DNA from: Flagellimonas flava
GTDB taxonomy: Bacteria; Bacteroidota; Bacteroidia; Flavobacteriales; Flavobacteriaceae
Direction: 5' to 3'
Assembly: GCF_900129665.1 (NCBI RefSeq)
Contig: NZ_FQWL01000001.1
Location: 124,001-188,000 of the forward strand
Length of the DNA: 64,000 nucleotides
The translations under genes were made by a program, and so were the position numbers. Shown here in pieces: positions 44,516 to 53,217 of this stretch. Every line of letters begins with the position of its first letter. The first letter of the stretch is position 1. The notes under the pieces were generated by a model that saw nothing but the letters and a program-made list of their open reading frames with translations, was not told the DNA's origin and did no database searches.

Positions 44516-46717
44516 ATGGGTTCCACTAATACCGATTTGTACTCCTCGCTAAAAAAGTATTTTGGTTTTTCACAGTTTAAAGGACTTCAGGAGAAAGTAA
44601 TTCAGAATATACTTGATGGGAATGACACGTTTGTAATAATGCCCACTGGAGGTGGAAAGTCGTTGTGCTATCAACTTCCGGCTATTATGCAGGAGGGTAC
44701 GTCCATAGTGGTGTCCCCATTGATTGCGTTGATGAAGAACCAGGTGGATGCCATCCGAGGGGTTTCGGAAAACCATGGTATTGCCCATGTTCTAAACTCC
44801 TCATTGACCAAAACGGAGGTAAAACAGGTGAAAGAAGACATTTCCAACGGCGTCACTAAATTGTTGTATGTGGCTCCTGAATCGCTTACCAAAGAAGAAA
44901 ATATTGAGTTTTTAAGAGGTGTGCCGCTCTCCTTCGTGGCAGTGGATGAAGCACACTGTATCTCCGAGTGGGGGCATGACTTCAGACCGGAATACCGCAA
45001 TCTTAAAAACATCATTAACCGACTGGGGGATGATATTCCCATAATAGGGCTTACGGCAACCGCCACGCCCAAAGTGCAGGAGGATATTATCAAAAATTTA
45101 GGCATGACGGATGCCAAAGTTTTTAAGGCTTCGTTCAACCGTCCCAACCTTTTCTATGAGGTGCGACCGAAGACTCAGAACGTTGACGCCGATATTATAA
45201 GATTTATAAAACAGAATCAGGGGAAATCAGGGATTGTATACTGTCTCAGCAGAAAGCGGGTGGAGGAACTTGCACAGGTTCTTCAGGTGAATGGGGTTAG
45301 TGCGGTGCCCTATCATGCAGGCTTCGATGCCAAGACACGTTCCAAATACCAGGATATGTTCTTGATGGAGGAAGTGGACGTGGTAGTGGCTACCATTGCA
45401 TTCGGAATGGGAATTGATAAGCCCGATGTTCGTTTTGTAATCCATCATGATATACCCAAAAGTATAGAGAGCTATTATCAGGAAACCGGACGAGCCGGAC
45501 GGGATGGGGGTGAGGGCCATTGTTTGGCCTTCTATGCCTATAAGGATGTTGAAAAACTTGAGAAATTCATGTCTGGAAAACCCGTTGCGGAACAGGAGAT
45601 AGGAAATGCCCTCTTACAAGAAATTGTCGCCTATGCCGAAACTTCTATGTCGCGCAGAAAATTCATACTCCATTATTTTGGAGAAGCATTTGACGAAGTC
45701 AATGGAGATGGAGCCGACATGGACGATAATACCCGTAACCCAAAGCCAAAAGAGGAAGCAGGGGATGAGGTAGTGAAACTGTTGAGTGTGGTCCAAGGAA
45801 CAAAGGAAAAGTTTAAGACCAAGGAAATTGTAAAGGTGTTGGTGGGGAAGGTCAATGCAATGATTTCATCGCATAAAACCGATGAAAAGGAATTCTTCGG
45901 TATTGGAAAGGAGAAGGATGAACCCTACTGGATGGCATTGACCAGACAAGTGTTGGTGGCTGGTTTGCTAAAAAAGGAAATTGAGCAATACGGGATTTTG
46001 CACGTGACTCCAAAAGGAGAGGAGTTTCTAAAAAAACCATGCTCTTTTTTAATGACCAAAGACCATGAGTATAGCGAAGCTAAAAACGATGCTATCATTA
46101 CTGCCGCCAAATCTTCTGGAGGGGCCGCGGATGAAAACTTGTTGAAACTGCTTCGCGATCTGCGGAAAAGGGAAGCGGCAAAAATGGAAGTCCCGCCCTT
46201 TGTTGTCTTTCAAGACCCTTCATTGGACGATATGGCCCTGAAATATCCCATTAGTATGCCAGAGCTATTGAATATTCACGGTGTTGGCGAAGGGAAGGCC
46301 AAAAAGTACGGGAAACCTTTTGTAGAACTCATTTCAAAATATGTGGATGAACACGATGTCATTCGCCCAGATGATTTGGTAGTGAAGAGCACCGGGGCCA
46401 ATTCTGGTTTAAAGCTCTACATCATCCAAAATGTGGATCGCAAATTGCCCTTGGATGACATTGCATCGGCGAAGGGACTGGAGCTTCCCAATTTGATCAA
46501 GGAAATGGAACAGATTGTCTTCAGTGGCACCAAACTTAATATTGGTTATTGGATTGATGAAATCCTGGATGAAGACCAACAAGAGGAAATCCATGACTAC
46601 TTTCTGGAAGCTGAAACAGATTCCATATCTGAAGCCATTGAGGAGTTTGAAGGAGATTATGAGGATGAAGAGTTACGGCTCTACCGCCTCAAATTTATTA
46701 GTGAAGTCGCTAATTAG
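44516..46717 (+). CDS. recQ: ATP-dependent DNA helicase RecQ
   Basis: The 733-residue superfamily 2 helicase unwinds DNA 3' to 5' in repair. It has motif I MPTGGGKSLCYQLPA, motif II DEAHCISEWGHDFRPEY with the RecQ-specific aromatic-rich loop, motif III GLTATATP, and motif VI YYQETGRAGRDGG. A winged-helix region and an HRDC domain (about 540-620, with LLRDLRKREAAKMEVPPFVVF) follow. The zinc-binding Cys cluster of E. coli RecQ is not evident where expected. ATG 44516 is preferred over TTG 44492. The stop overlaps that of the converging CCC-motif gene by 4 nt. Confidence 0.95.
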   Translation: MGSTNTDLYSSLKKYFGFSQFKGLQEKVIQNILDGNDTFVIMPTGGGKSLCYQLPAIMQEGTSIVVSPLIALMKNQVDAIRGVSENHGIAHVLNSSLTKTEVKQVKEDISNGVTKLLYVAPESLTKEENIEFLRGVPLSFVAVDEAHCISEWGHDFRPEYRNLKNIINRLGDDIPIIGLTATATPKVQEDIIKNLGMTDAKVFKASFNRPNLFYEVRPKTQNVDADIIRFIKQNQGKSGIVYCLSRKRVEELAQVLQVNGVSAVPYHAGFDAKTRSKYQDMFLMEEVDVVVATIAFGMGIDKPDVRFVIHHDIPKSIESYYQETGRAGRDGGEGHCLAFYAYKDVEKLEKFMSGKPVAEQEIGNALLQEIVAYAETSMSRRKFILHYFGEAFDEVNGDGADMDDNTRNPKPKEEAGDEVVKLLSVVQGTKEKFKTKEIVKVLVGKVNAMISSHKTDEKEFFGIGKEKDEPYWMALTRQVLVAGLLKKEIEQYGILHVTPKGEEFLKKPCSFLMTKDHEYSEAKNDAIITAAKSSGGAADENLLKLLRDLRKREAAKMEVPPFVVFQDPSLDDMALKYPISMPELLNIHGVGEGKAKKYGKPFVELISKYVDEHDVIRPDDLVVKSTGANSGLKLYIIQNVDRKLPLDDIASAKGLELPNLIKEMEQIVFSGTKLNIGYWIDEILDEDQQEEIHDYFLEAETDSISEAIEEFEGDYEDEELRLYRLKFISEVAN

Positions 46718-47022
46718 TAACCACTATAATCGCTCGCCCCGATCATTGCGATAATGAATCCAAAGTATAGGATAACCAATATCAGGTAAACCAGGGAAAG
46801 TGCCAATCCAACATAGGCCAGTATTTTTCCGGTCTTTACATTGCTGTAGTCGGTATAACTTTCATGATTTTGAAGATAAAGTTGGTTTGCGGTCTTGGCT
46901 TTTACCAAGGCGATAATGCTAAAAATTGCTCCAAAGGGACCACAGCAAAATATAGTGCCAACAATGGAAATAATTCCCATTGTTAGCACTGTACTGGCCC
47001 CTGGTAAGGGTTGTTGACTCAT
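46714..47022 (-). CDS. CCC-motif membrane protein, CD225/dispanin-like
   Basis: The 102-residue protein has two membrane helices around a short cytoplasmic loop. The order GIISIVGTIFCCGPFGAIFS, then IALVKAKTANQLY and YSNVKTGKILAYVG matches the CD225 (dispanin/IFITM) plan, in which CCxPxG is followed by A-rich helix and S-x-x-A-K-x-W/I. It is the second of two tandem paralogues after a DUF2752 gene. Function unknown; membrane curvature or fluidity roles are known only for eukaryotic members. Confidence 0.75.
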   Translation of the reverse strand: MSQQPLPGASTVLTMGIISIVGTIFCCGPFGAIFSIIALVKAKTANQLYLQNHESYTDYSNVKTGKILAYVGLALSLVYLILVILYFGFIIAMIGASDYSGY

Positions 47023-47035
47023 AATTTATTTGTTG

Positions 47036-47359
47036 TTAACCTCCGTATTGTTCTAGAATTTGCTCCTGCATTTCTTGGATTCCATCCATGCCCAATGTGC
47101 TGAACAAGTAAATGGTGTAAATCAAGTACAGAACGTTCAATACAATACCGATAATGGCTAGAATTCTACCGGTCTTTACATTGCTGAAGCCTGTATATGA
47201 TTCTGGGGATTCCATGTAAACTTTGGTGGCCTTGTTAGCCATGACCACGGCAATGATTCCAAAAATTAGACCTAGGATACCATAGCAACAACAGGTTACA
47301 ATGGAAACGATTCCGAAAACCAGAATCAGCGTTGAATTTGGGAGTTTTTGTTGTTCCAT
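47036..47359 (-). CDS. CCC-motif membrane protein, CD225/dispanin-like (paralogue)
   Basis: The 107-residue protein shares its plan with the next gene: FGIVSIVTCCCYGILGLIFG, then VMANKATKVYMESPESYTGF and SNVKTGRILAIIGIVLNVLY. The shared YT-SNVKTG-ILA core shows recent duplication. Two membrane helices are predicted and the C-terminal tail is acidic (DGIQEMQEQILEQYGG). It lies 10 nt after the DUF2752 gene and 13 nt before its paralogue, so the three form an operon. Confidence 0.75.
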   Translation of the reverse strand: MEQQKLPNSTLILVFGIVSIVTCCCYGILGLIFGIIAVVMANKATKVYMESPESYTGFSNVKTGRILAIIGIVLNVLYLIYTIYLFSTLGMDGIQEMQEQILEQYGG

Positions 47360-47369
47360 AATTTAATAT

Positions 47370-47747
47370 TTAATTGAAAAGATTGTTCATTTTAAGTACG
47401 TAGCTGATAATGATGGTACCAGCGGTAACCAACATCAAAACAAATTTTATTTGATGGGCGTGTTTTAACTTTAGAAAGAGATTGGTAACCAAAAACAATA
47501 AAAGCACCATGATGGGGTAGATGGCGGGATACATATGAAAGGCACCGGCAAAATCACCTTGGGCCAACAAATGTATGGAGCGTTGCATGCCACACCCTGG
47601 ACAATCCAAACCCGTAAGTTTCTTGTTGAGACAGGGCAACATAAAGTCCCTGGCGTGAAGAAGTACAATGGTCAGTTGCGATTGCATGGTAATGGTTATG
47701 GCCAAGAAAATTACTATTATTTTTGCGATTGCTGTTAAACTTTTCAA
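47370..47747 (-). CDS. DUF2752 membrane protein
   Basis: The 125-residue protein carries the DUF2752 signature TGLDCPGCGMQRSIHLLAQGDFAGAFHMYP between membrane helices, split as TGLDCPGCGMQRS and GDFAGAFHMYP. Three helices are predicted. Its start is TTG 47747; the nearest ATG would cut off the first helix. DUF2752 often occurs next to CD225-like genes in bacteria, as here. The CPxCG motif could bind metal or form a disulfide. Its function is unknown. Confidence 0.82.
   Translation of the reverse strand: MKSLTAIAKIIVIFLAITITMQSQLTIVLLHARDFMLPCLNKKLTGLDCPGCGMQRSIHLLAQGDFAGAFHMYPAIYPIMVLLLFLVTNLFLKLKHAHQIKFVLMLVTAGTIIISYVLKMNNLFN
47718..47725 (+). promoter_or_regulatory. -7 promoter element for the Smr gene, inside the DUF2752 coding region
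   Basis: The bases read TATTTTTG, an exact TAnnTTTG match, 44 nt before the ATG at 47769. It lies within the first codons of the opposite-strand DUF2752 gene, since the two start codons are only 21 nt apart. Confidence 0.4.
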
Positions 47748-47768
47748 AATATTTTAGTGTGTTTCCCC

Positions 47769-48311
47769 ATGGCGGATCTTTGTGTAGGTGATAAAGTTGA
47801 AGTTTTAGATGAGGCTATTTCTGGCCATGTAATCGAGGTTTCCGGCGATGAGATCACACTTGAGACCGATGATGGCTTTCCAATGCGATACAGTAGCAAG
47901 CAATTGGTGAAAGTAGGCGATCGCATAAAAGTGTCCAATCACGAAGCTACCCTGGCAAAAAGAGAAAAAGAGATTAAGCGAAAAAAGATTACTTCAATCC
48001 CAAAGCCCAAGGAAAGAAACGCTCCCAAAATGGAGGTAGACCTTCACATTCATCAGCTAGTGAAATCTACTAAAGGACTCAGTAATTTTGATATGCTCAA
48101 CATCCAATTGGAAACTGCCAAAAGACAATTGGAGTTTGCCGTGACCAAACGAATACAAAAGGTAGTTTTTATTCATGGAGTGGGAGAAGGTATTCTAAAA
48201 GAAGAGCTCCACTATTTGTTCAAACGATACGACCGTCTTAAATTCTACGATGCAGACTATCAAAAGTACGGTTTGGGCGCCACGGAAGTTTATATTTTTC
48301 AAGAGACCTAA
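47769..48311 (+). CDS. Smr-domain protein with DUF2027-like N-terminus
   Basis: The 180-residue protein has an N-terminal KOW/SH3-like part (LCVGDKVEVLDEAISGHVIE), a basic linker and a C-terminal Smr domain (VDLHIHQLV, the LDLHG-like strand; VVFIHGVGEGILKEEL, the HGxGxG loop). Smr domains nick DNA or act on stalled ribosomes. Without the MutS2 core it is a stand-alone Smr protein of the Bacteroidota type. A GTG at 47757 is in frame, but ATG 47769 is better. The stop overlaps the converging lipoprotein gene by 4 nt. Confidence 0.87.
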   Translation: MADLCVGDKVEVLDEAISGHVIEVSGDEITLETDDGFPMRYSSKQLVKVGDRIKVSNHEATLAKREKEIKRKKITSIPKPKERNAPKMEVDLHIHQLVKSTKGLSNFDMLNIQLETAKRQLEFAVTKRIQKVVFIHGVGEGILKEELHYLFKRYDRLKFYDADYQKYGLGATEVYIFQET

Positions 48312-48826
48312 TTGGAAATCACAGTATTGACCTCTCCGAACTCCTCAACGGCCAGATTTGTGATTCGTTCCCCGTTTTCAGCTACGAAGGAGATTTCGGT
48401 CAGGCGAATGGTATGCACAAAATTAGTCCCGTCCGCGTCAGATACGGTTTCTATGCTCACAATTCCATCTTGCGCCTCAATTTCCTGAACCACATTGGGA
48501 GAGATGGGTGGAATGTCATCGCAAAAATAGTTTGACGAAACATCATCTGAAAAAATACGATAGGTCAATTTGGATTGTCCTGGAACCGTGCTGGTAGTGG
48601 TTATGGTCTCACCAACCACCCCATTATCCAAAACCCCGCTGGGTAATTCTAGAATAAGGGCCTCCGTAGTGTTGATTTTGAATAAGATATTGGCCGATGT
48701 AGCTACCGGGTCATCACAAAATTGAAGTGTGGTGGAATCAAAATCAATAGTGTCCACCTGTAAATCTCCATCGCTACAAGCCGTTAGAAGCACGGCAAAA
48801 AGAATTGGGAAGCAAAATTTTCTCAT
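48308..48826 (-). CDS. Hypothetical lipoprotein
   Basis: The 172-residue protein has a lipoprotein signal (FAVLLTAC, Cys17) with the Asp-rich SDGD just after, then a beta-rich domain with two pairs of Cys-Asp (LQFCDDP, YFCDDIPP) that may form a disulfide. I do not recognise a family; similar flavobacterial lipoproteins are of unknown function. It is monocistronic and sits between two convergent/divergent housekeeping genes. Confidence 0.7.
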   Translation of the reverse strand: MRKFCFPILFAVLLTACSDGDLQVDTIDFDSTTLQFCDDPVATSANILFKINTTEALILELPSGVLDNGVVGETITTTSTVPGQSKLTYRIFSDDVSSNYFCDDIPPISPNVVQEIEAQDGIVSIETVSDADGTNFVHTIRLTEISFVAENGERITNLAVEEFGEVNTVISN

Positions 48827-48903
48827 GCGCCAAAGTTAAAGCAATTCCATTTTAATACCGAAAACAGGGTAAGGACTTTAAAAGAAATTAACTTTATTTC
48901 ACC

Positions 48904-48911
48904 TATTTTTG
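48904..48911 (+). promoter_or_regulatory. -7 promoter element for the cysteine desulfurase gene
   Basis: The bases read TATTTTTG, an exact TAnnTTTG match, 27 nt before the ATG at 48938. Confidence 0.42.
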
Positions 48912-48937
48912 ACCTTGTTTTAAATGATAGCTAAGTC

Positions 48938-50086
48938 ATGCAAAAAGTGTATTTGGATAATGCTGCCACAACCCAGGTCAGGGATGAGGTAATTGTTAAA
49001 ATGCAAGATGCCCTTGCCAATTTTTATGGAAACCCTTCCTCCACCCATAGCTACGGGCGATCCGCAAAGACCGCCGTTGAAAAGGCCAGGAAGACGATTG
49101 CAAAGACCTTGAATGCGCAACCTTCGGAAATCATTTTTACCTCGGGAGGCACGGAAGCGGATAATATGATTTTACGTTGTGCGGTCCGTGATTTGGAGGT
49201 AAAGACAATTATTACTTCCAAAATTGAGCACCATGCGGTTTTGCATACGGCTGAAGAACTTGAAAAGGAGTATGGCATAGCCTTGTGGTTTGTGGATTTG
49301 GACCCCTATGGAAATCCAAAGATGGATCATTTGACCAAGTTGCTCCAGAAGGACGGATCAAAGAAATTGGTCAGCCTAATGCATGTTAACAACGAGATTG
49401 GGAACATTGTGGACATTGATGCCATTGGTGCCCTTTGTAAGGAGTACGATGTCTTGTTCCATTCCGATACGGTGCAGTCCGTGGGCCATTACCCCTGGGA
49501 TGTTCAGGAAACCCATGTGGACTTTTTTACGGCCGCAGCGCATAAATTTCACGGGCCAAAGGGTGTAGGTTTTGCGTTTATCCGGAAAAACTCTGGTTTG
49601 AAGCCCATGATTTTTGGGGGCTCCCAGGAAAGGGGCTTTAGAGCAGGAACAGAGCCTTTTCATAACATTGTAGGTTTGGAGGAAGCATTTGTACAATCTT
49701 ATGATCTCTTGGAAGAGGAGATGGCATACGTTAAAGACTTGAAAAGCTATTTTCTGAAACAAATCAAGGAAGCGATTCCGTCAGTGGAATTTAATGGGCA
49801 CTCTGGGGATACTGATAAAAGTACGTATACCTTGGCCAATGTACGCTTGCCTTTTGACAAGCAACAAGGTCTTATTCTGCTTTTTCATTTGGATATGAAG
49901 GGAATAGCCTGTTCCAAGGGTAGTGCATGTCAATCAGGAAGTAGTATGGGCTCACATGTGCTTACTGAGCTGTTGCCTGCTGAGGAGTTGGAGAAACCGT
50001 CTATCCGGTTTTCGTTCTCCAAATACAACACTAAAGAGGAGTTGGATTATACCATTGGTGTGCTGAAGGAATTTGCAGCAGGTTAA
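48938..50086 (+). CDS. Cysteine desulfurase (NifS/IscS family)
   Basis: The 382-residue PLP enzyme takes sulfur from cysteine for Fe-S clusters or tRNA thiolation. It begins MQKVYLDNAATTQVRDEV and has ITSKIEHHAVLHT, SDTVQSVGHYPWDV, the PLP-lysine motif FFTAAAHKFHGPKGVGF and the catalytic Cys in ACSKGSACQSGSS. The short catalytic loop puts it in the NifS/IscS group I. No isc or suf partner is adjacent; it is monocistronic. The stop overlaps the converging gene by 4 nt. Confidence 0.94.
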   Translation: MQKVYLDNAATTQVRDEVIVKMQDALANFYGNPSSTHSYGRSAKTAVEKARKTIAKTLNAQPSEIIFTSGGTEADNMILRCAVRDLEVKTIITSKIEHHAVLHTAEELEKEYGIALWFVDLDPYGNPKMDHLTKLLQKDGSKKLVSLMHVNNEIGNIVDIDAIGALCKEYDVLFHSDTVQSVGHYPWDVQETHVDFFTAAAHKFHGPKGVGFAFIRKNSGLKPMIFGGSQERGFRAGTEPFHNIVGLEEAFVQSYDLLEEEMAYVKDLKSYFLKQIKEAIPSVEFNGHSGDTDKSTYTLANVRLPFDKQQGLILLFHLDMKGIACSKGSACQSGSSMGSHVLTELLPAEELEKPSIRFSFSKYNTKEELDYTIGVLKEFAAG

Positions 50087-50736
50087 TTCCGTTTTTTTCG
50101 TTGTTTTTTCTCCTTGTCATAAGGGAATTTCCTTGAAGCTAACCTCATCATTTTGTCGATGAGTTCCGTGGTGTTCTTACCTGTTTTTTTGGTGATGGCC
50201 TTTTCGTATTTCCACAAAAGTTTACCAGAATCCCCATCGCTTACCTTAACACCGATTCTTCCGTAGTTGGCATCACCGCTAAAATAATCGAAGAGGTTAA
50301 AATCTGTGGGTACACCTTCGGACAATAAGATATTTAGATTTAGGTTGCCGCTGATGATACCGTCCACCTCCAGAATCTTACAGAGTTCTTTAATGGTGTG
50401 GATGTCCAAGTTATCATAGGAGATTCCATTTTGGGCAAGAATGGCATTGGTGTCTTCAATATTCTGAAAATCAACATTGAACCTTTTCCTTTTTTTTCGT
50501 TTGGAAAAATAGGTTTCCAATGCATTTTGAACGGCATAACCCTCTTTTTGGGCCAGCTCTCTAAGTTCGTCCCTATTTACGCTTCTTTTGAGATCTAAAT
50601 TGGCTATGAACGGAATAATGGCCAATTCTTCATGGTCCATACTCAATTCGTCAAACCGTCTATTTTCGTAGATATTTTTTTGCGCAGATGCGACGAAGGT
50701 GCACAAAAATGCAAAAAGCAGTAGTATTCTTTTCAT
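50083..50736 (-). CDS. Secreted hypothetical protein
   Basis: The 217-residue protein has a signal peptide (about 1-18, cut at ASAQ) and a mixed alpha/beta body with SMDHEELAIIPFIANLDLKR and LDIHTIKELCKILEVDGIIS, then GVKVSDGDSGKLLWKYEKAI. The pattern recalls the N-terminal domain of CsgG/TolB-like periplasmic proteins that bind a partner lipoprotein, but the similarity is weak. The C-terminus is very basic (KEKKQRKKRN). It lies downstream of the TonB receptor gene with a 9-nt gap. Confidence 0.65.
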   Translation of the reverse strand: MKRILLLFAFLCTFVASAQKNIYENRRFDELSMDHEELAIIPFIANLDLKRSVNRDELRELAQKEGYAVQNALETYFSKRKKRKRFNVDFQNIEDTNAILAQNGISYDNLDIHTIKELCKILEVDGIISGNLNLNILLSEGVPTDFNLFDYFSGDANYGRIGVKVSDGDSGKLLWKYEKAITKKTGKNTTELIDKMMRLASRKFPYDKEKKQRKKRN

Positions 50737-50745
50737 TCAAATAGT

Positions 50746-53217
50746 TTAAAACCGTACGCCAAACTTTAGGTTAAGGACCCTACCTGTCAGGAAATTTGGC
50801 ACCGCAAACTGACTTCGTGTGTCCACATCCCTGACCCATGTGTTGGTAATGGAATTAAGGTTATTGAACATGTTGAATATTTCAAAACCCGCACTGAACT
50901 CCTTAAACCGATGCAACCAATGTCCTTCTGGGTACTGATTTTTTCTATCGGCAAAAATATATGAAATTCCCATATCGGCCCTCCTGTAATCTCTTAATCT
51001 ATTCTGAAAATCGTAAGGGTCGGCCTCATTTGGGGAGCCTCCAGGAACTCCTGTATTGTAGACAAGATTAAGATAGAGCTTTAAATTGGGGATGTTGGGA
51101 ATATAATCCTGAAAAAGAACACCCAATTTCAAACGCTGGTCAGTTGGTCTGGTAATATATCCTCTATCGTTTCTGTTTTCCTCTGTTCTTAAGAAGCCGA
51201 CACTGACCCAGGACTGGGCACCGGGCACAAATGCACCTGTAAGTCTAAAATCGAACCCATAGGCATAAGCAGTGGCATTGTTTTGAGCTGCGTACCTTAC
51301 CCGCACATCTTCCACTGTATACGGATTGATATTGGTCATATCCTTGTAATAGGCCTCTGCTATAAGTGTAAAAGGGCGCTCCCAAAGTATGGTGCTATAT
51401 TCACTTCCAAGCACGTAATGAACCGACCTTTGTGCTTCAACATCTGGATTTATGTTTCCCGTTATATCCCTCAATTCTCTGTAAAAAGGAGGTTGTTGGT
51501 AGCTTCCAATGGCAAAACGGAAGAGAACATCTTCTTGCCAATTCGGCTTAATGGAAAACTGTGCCCTTGGACTTATCAAGGTCTGTGAGTTAGTGTCGAA
51601 TCCTTCGCCACTCAAAGTCCAATGCTGTGCCCTTAGCCCTAGATTATAATAGATGTTATGGCTGCCCATCTTTGCCTGCTTGCTGTACTGAACAAATCCG
51701 GATACCCTATTGGTCATGACAAAATTCGTGGCTTGAGCACTTTCAAAGGCCACAAGGTCACCTGCAAAAGGCTCTTCAGGTTGGTTGTTCGCAAAAGCTG
51801 GTTCAAAGGGTCTTAAGAAGAAACCGGCCGAGTCTATAAATTCGGCTTCACGTAACTGGTCCCTAACATCTTCATGGGTAAATTTAACTCCCCATTCTAT
51901 CGTGGAGTTGCCCTTTTTATGTATACCATTGTGTTTAAAGTTGAAAATGAGGGCATCAAGTTGGTTTCTAGCCCGATTAAATTGGGAGCCAACCCCTCTT
52001 GAGTTGGTTATCTCGCCAAGGTTTTCGCTACCAAGATTGGTGTCCACCTCACCCAACTCATAGGAAGCAATTACATCCGAAAACTCCTCCTCCTGGGTAT
52101 GATATAAGGAAGAAGTTAGGGATAACTTGGTATGGTTATTAACGACAAAATCAGCCTTTAAAGCAGCAAGTCCGCTATCATATCTATTTTTCTCCTGCCC
52201 TTCATAAAAAACCACCAAGGCCCTAGGGTCGTTCAGGGTTCCAAAATTGGTCTGGCGGGTCAATGGTTCATTTTGATAATCGTTCACGGAATAAGTGCCG
52301 AGAAAACTGAGATGGAATCGATTTGAAAATCGATACGTAAGATAACTTTGAACATCTACGAAGGTGGGATTGAAATTACGTTCCGTTTGTTGACTGTTTA
52401 CAAAAAGGCTGTTATTTCGATACCGAAGGCCTGTGATGCTGCTAAATTTTTTGTTCTTAGAAATGGTTTCAAGGGTGGTACTGGCTCCCAGAAGACTGCC
52501 TTCGATTTGAAGTCCAAATTCCACCGGAATTTTATAGGTGATATCCAGGACCGAGGATAATTTGTCGCCATACTTGGCCTGAAAACCCCCAGGTGAAAAA
52601 TCCAAAGTGGAAGTCATAGTACTGTTTACAAAGGACAGACCTTCCTGTTGGGCGGAACGCACAAGAAAAGGACGATATACCTCTATGCCGTTGACATAGA
52701 TGAGGTTTTCTTCAAAATTACCGCCTCGTACATTGTATTGGGTGCTGAGTTCATTATTAAAGGATACCCCCGGCAAAAGTTTTAAAATATTTTCAACTCC
52801 GGCATTTGCACCCGGGATTTTGCGGACCACCTCGGGCGCTATTGAAACTATGCCCTCCACTTTTTTCTGACCTGTTGGTGAAACCTCAACACCGGCCACC
52901 TGGATTACTTCGGTCTTCATGACCGGGTTGAACTCGAAAGTTTCATTGGTGGTTAAGATTAGGTTTTCGAGCACTACATTTCTATGACCTAAATGGGAGA
53001 AGGTTAACGTAGTACTTGTCTCAGCAATCAATTGAAGGATATAATAGCCGTTGGCATCTGTGGTGGTCCCAAGGGCTCCAGCAGTAATGTTTACATTGGG
53101 AATAGGTTGGTTGTTCCCATCCAACACTGTTCCAGCTATGGTGGCAGTTTGTGAAAATAGGCTACACGCCCAAAATAGGGCTAAAAGAAAAAAAAGGGGT
53201 TTAAGACGGGCCAACAC
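50746..53217 (-). CDS. TonB-dependent outer-membrane receptor with carboxypeptidase-like N-terminal domain
   Basis: The 823-residue protein has a signal peptide, a CarboxypepD_reg-like domain (TATIAGTVLDGNNQPIPNVN, about 25-110), a plug (PGANAGVENILKLLPGVSF, VRGGNFEENLIYVNGIEVY) and a 22-strand barrel ending in the outer-membrane signal LNLKFGVRF. No SusD partner is adjacent, so it is not a typical polysaccharide uptake pair. The start is GTG 53217, which overlaps the M23 stop (TAGTG). Substrate unknown; metal or small peptide uptake is possible. Confidence 0.92.
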   Translation of the reverse strand: MLARLKPLFFLLALFWACSLFSQTATIAGTVLDGNNQPIPNVNITAGALGTTTDANGYYILQLIAETSTTLTFSHLGHRNVVLENLILTTNETFEFNPVMKTEVIQVAGVEVSPTGQKKVEGIVSIAPEVVRKIPGANAGVENILKLLPGVSFNNELSTQYNVRGGNFEENLIYVNGIEVYRPFLVRSAQQEGLSFVNSTMTSTLDFSPGGFQAKYGDKLSSVLDITYKIPVEFGLQIEGSLLGASTTLETISKNKKFSSITGLRYRNNSLFVNSQQTERNFNPTFVDVQSYLTYRFSNRFHLSFLGTYSVNDYQNEPLTRQTNFGTLNDPRALVVFYEGQEKNRYDSGLAALKADFVVNNHTKLSLTSSLYHTQEEEFSDVIASYELGEVDTNLGSENLGEITNSRGVGSQFNRARNQLDALIFNFKHNGIHKKGNSTIEWGVKFTHEDVRDQLREAEFIDSAGFFLRPFEPAFANNQPEEPFAGDLVAFESAQATNFVMTNRVSGFVQYSKQAKMGSHNIYYNLGLRAQHWTLSGEGFDTNSQTLISPRAQFSIKPNWQEDVLFRFAIGSYQQPPFYRELRDITGNINPDVEAQRSVHYVLGSEYSTILWERPFTLIAEAYYKDMTNINPYTVEDVRVRYAAQNNATAYAYGFDFRLTGAFVPGAQSWVSVGFLRTEENRNDRGYITRPTDQRLKLGVLFQDYIPNIPNLKLYLNLVYNTGVPGGSPNEADPYDFQNRLRDYRRADMGISYIFADRKNQYPEGHWLHRFKEFSAGFEIFNMFNNLNSITNTWVRDVDTRSQFAVPNFLTGRVLNLKFGVRF

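Noticed and set aside
48831-48838. TAACTTTG on minus as promoter of the lipoprotein gene
   Set aside because: It is only 5 nt from the ATG and would make a leaderless transcript; the match may be chance.
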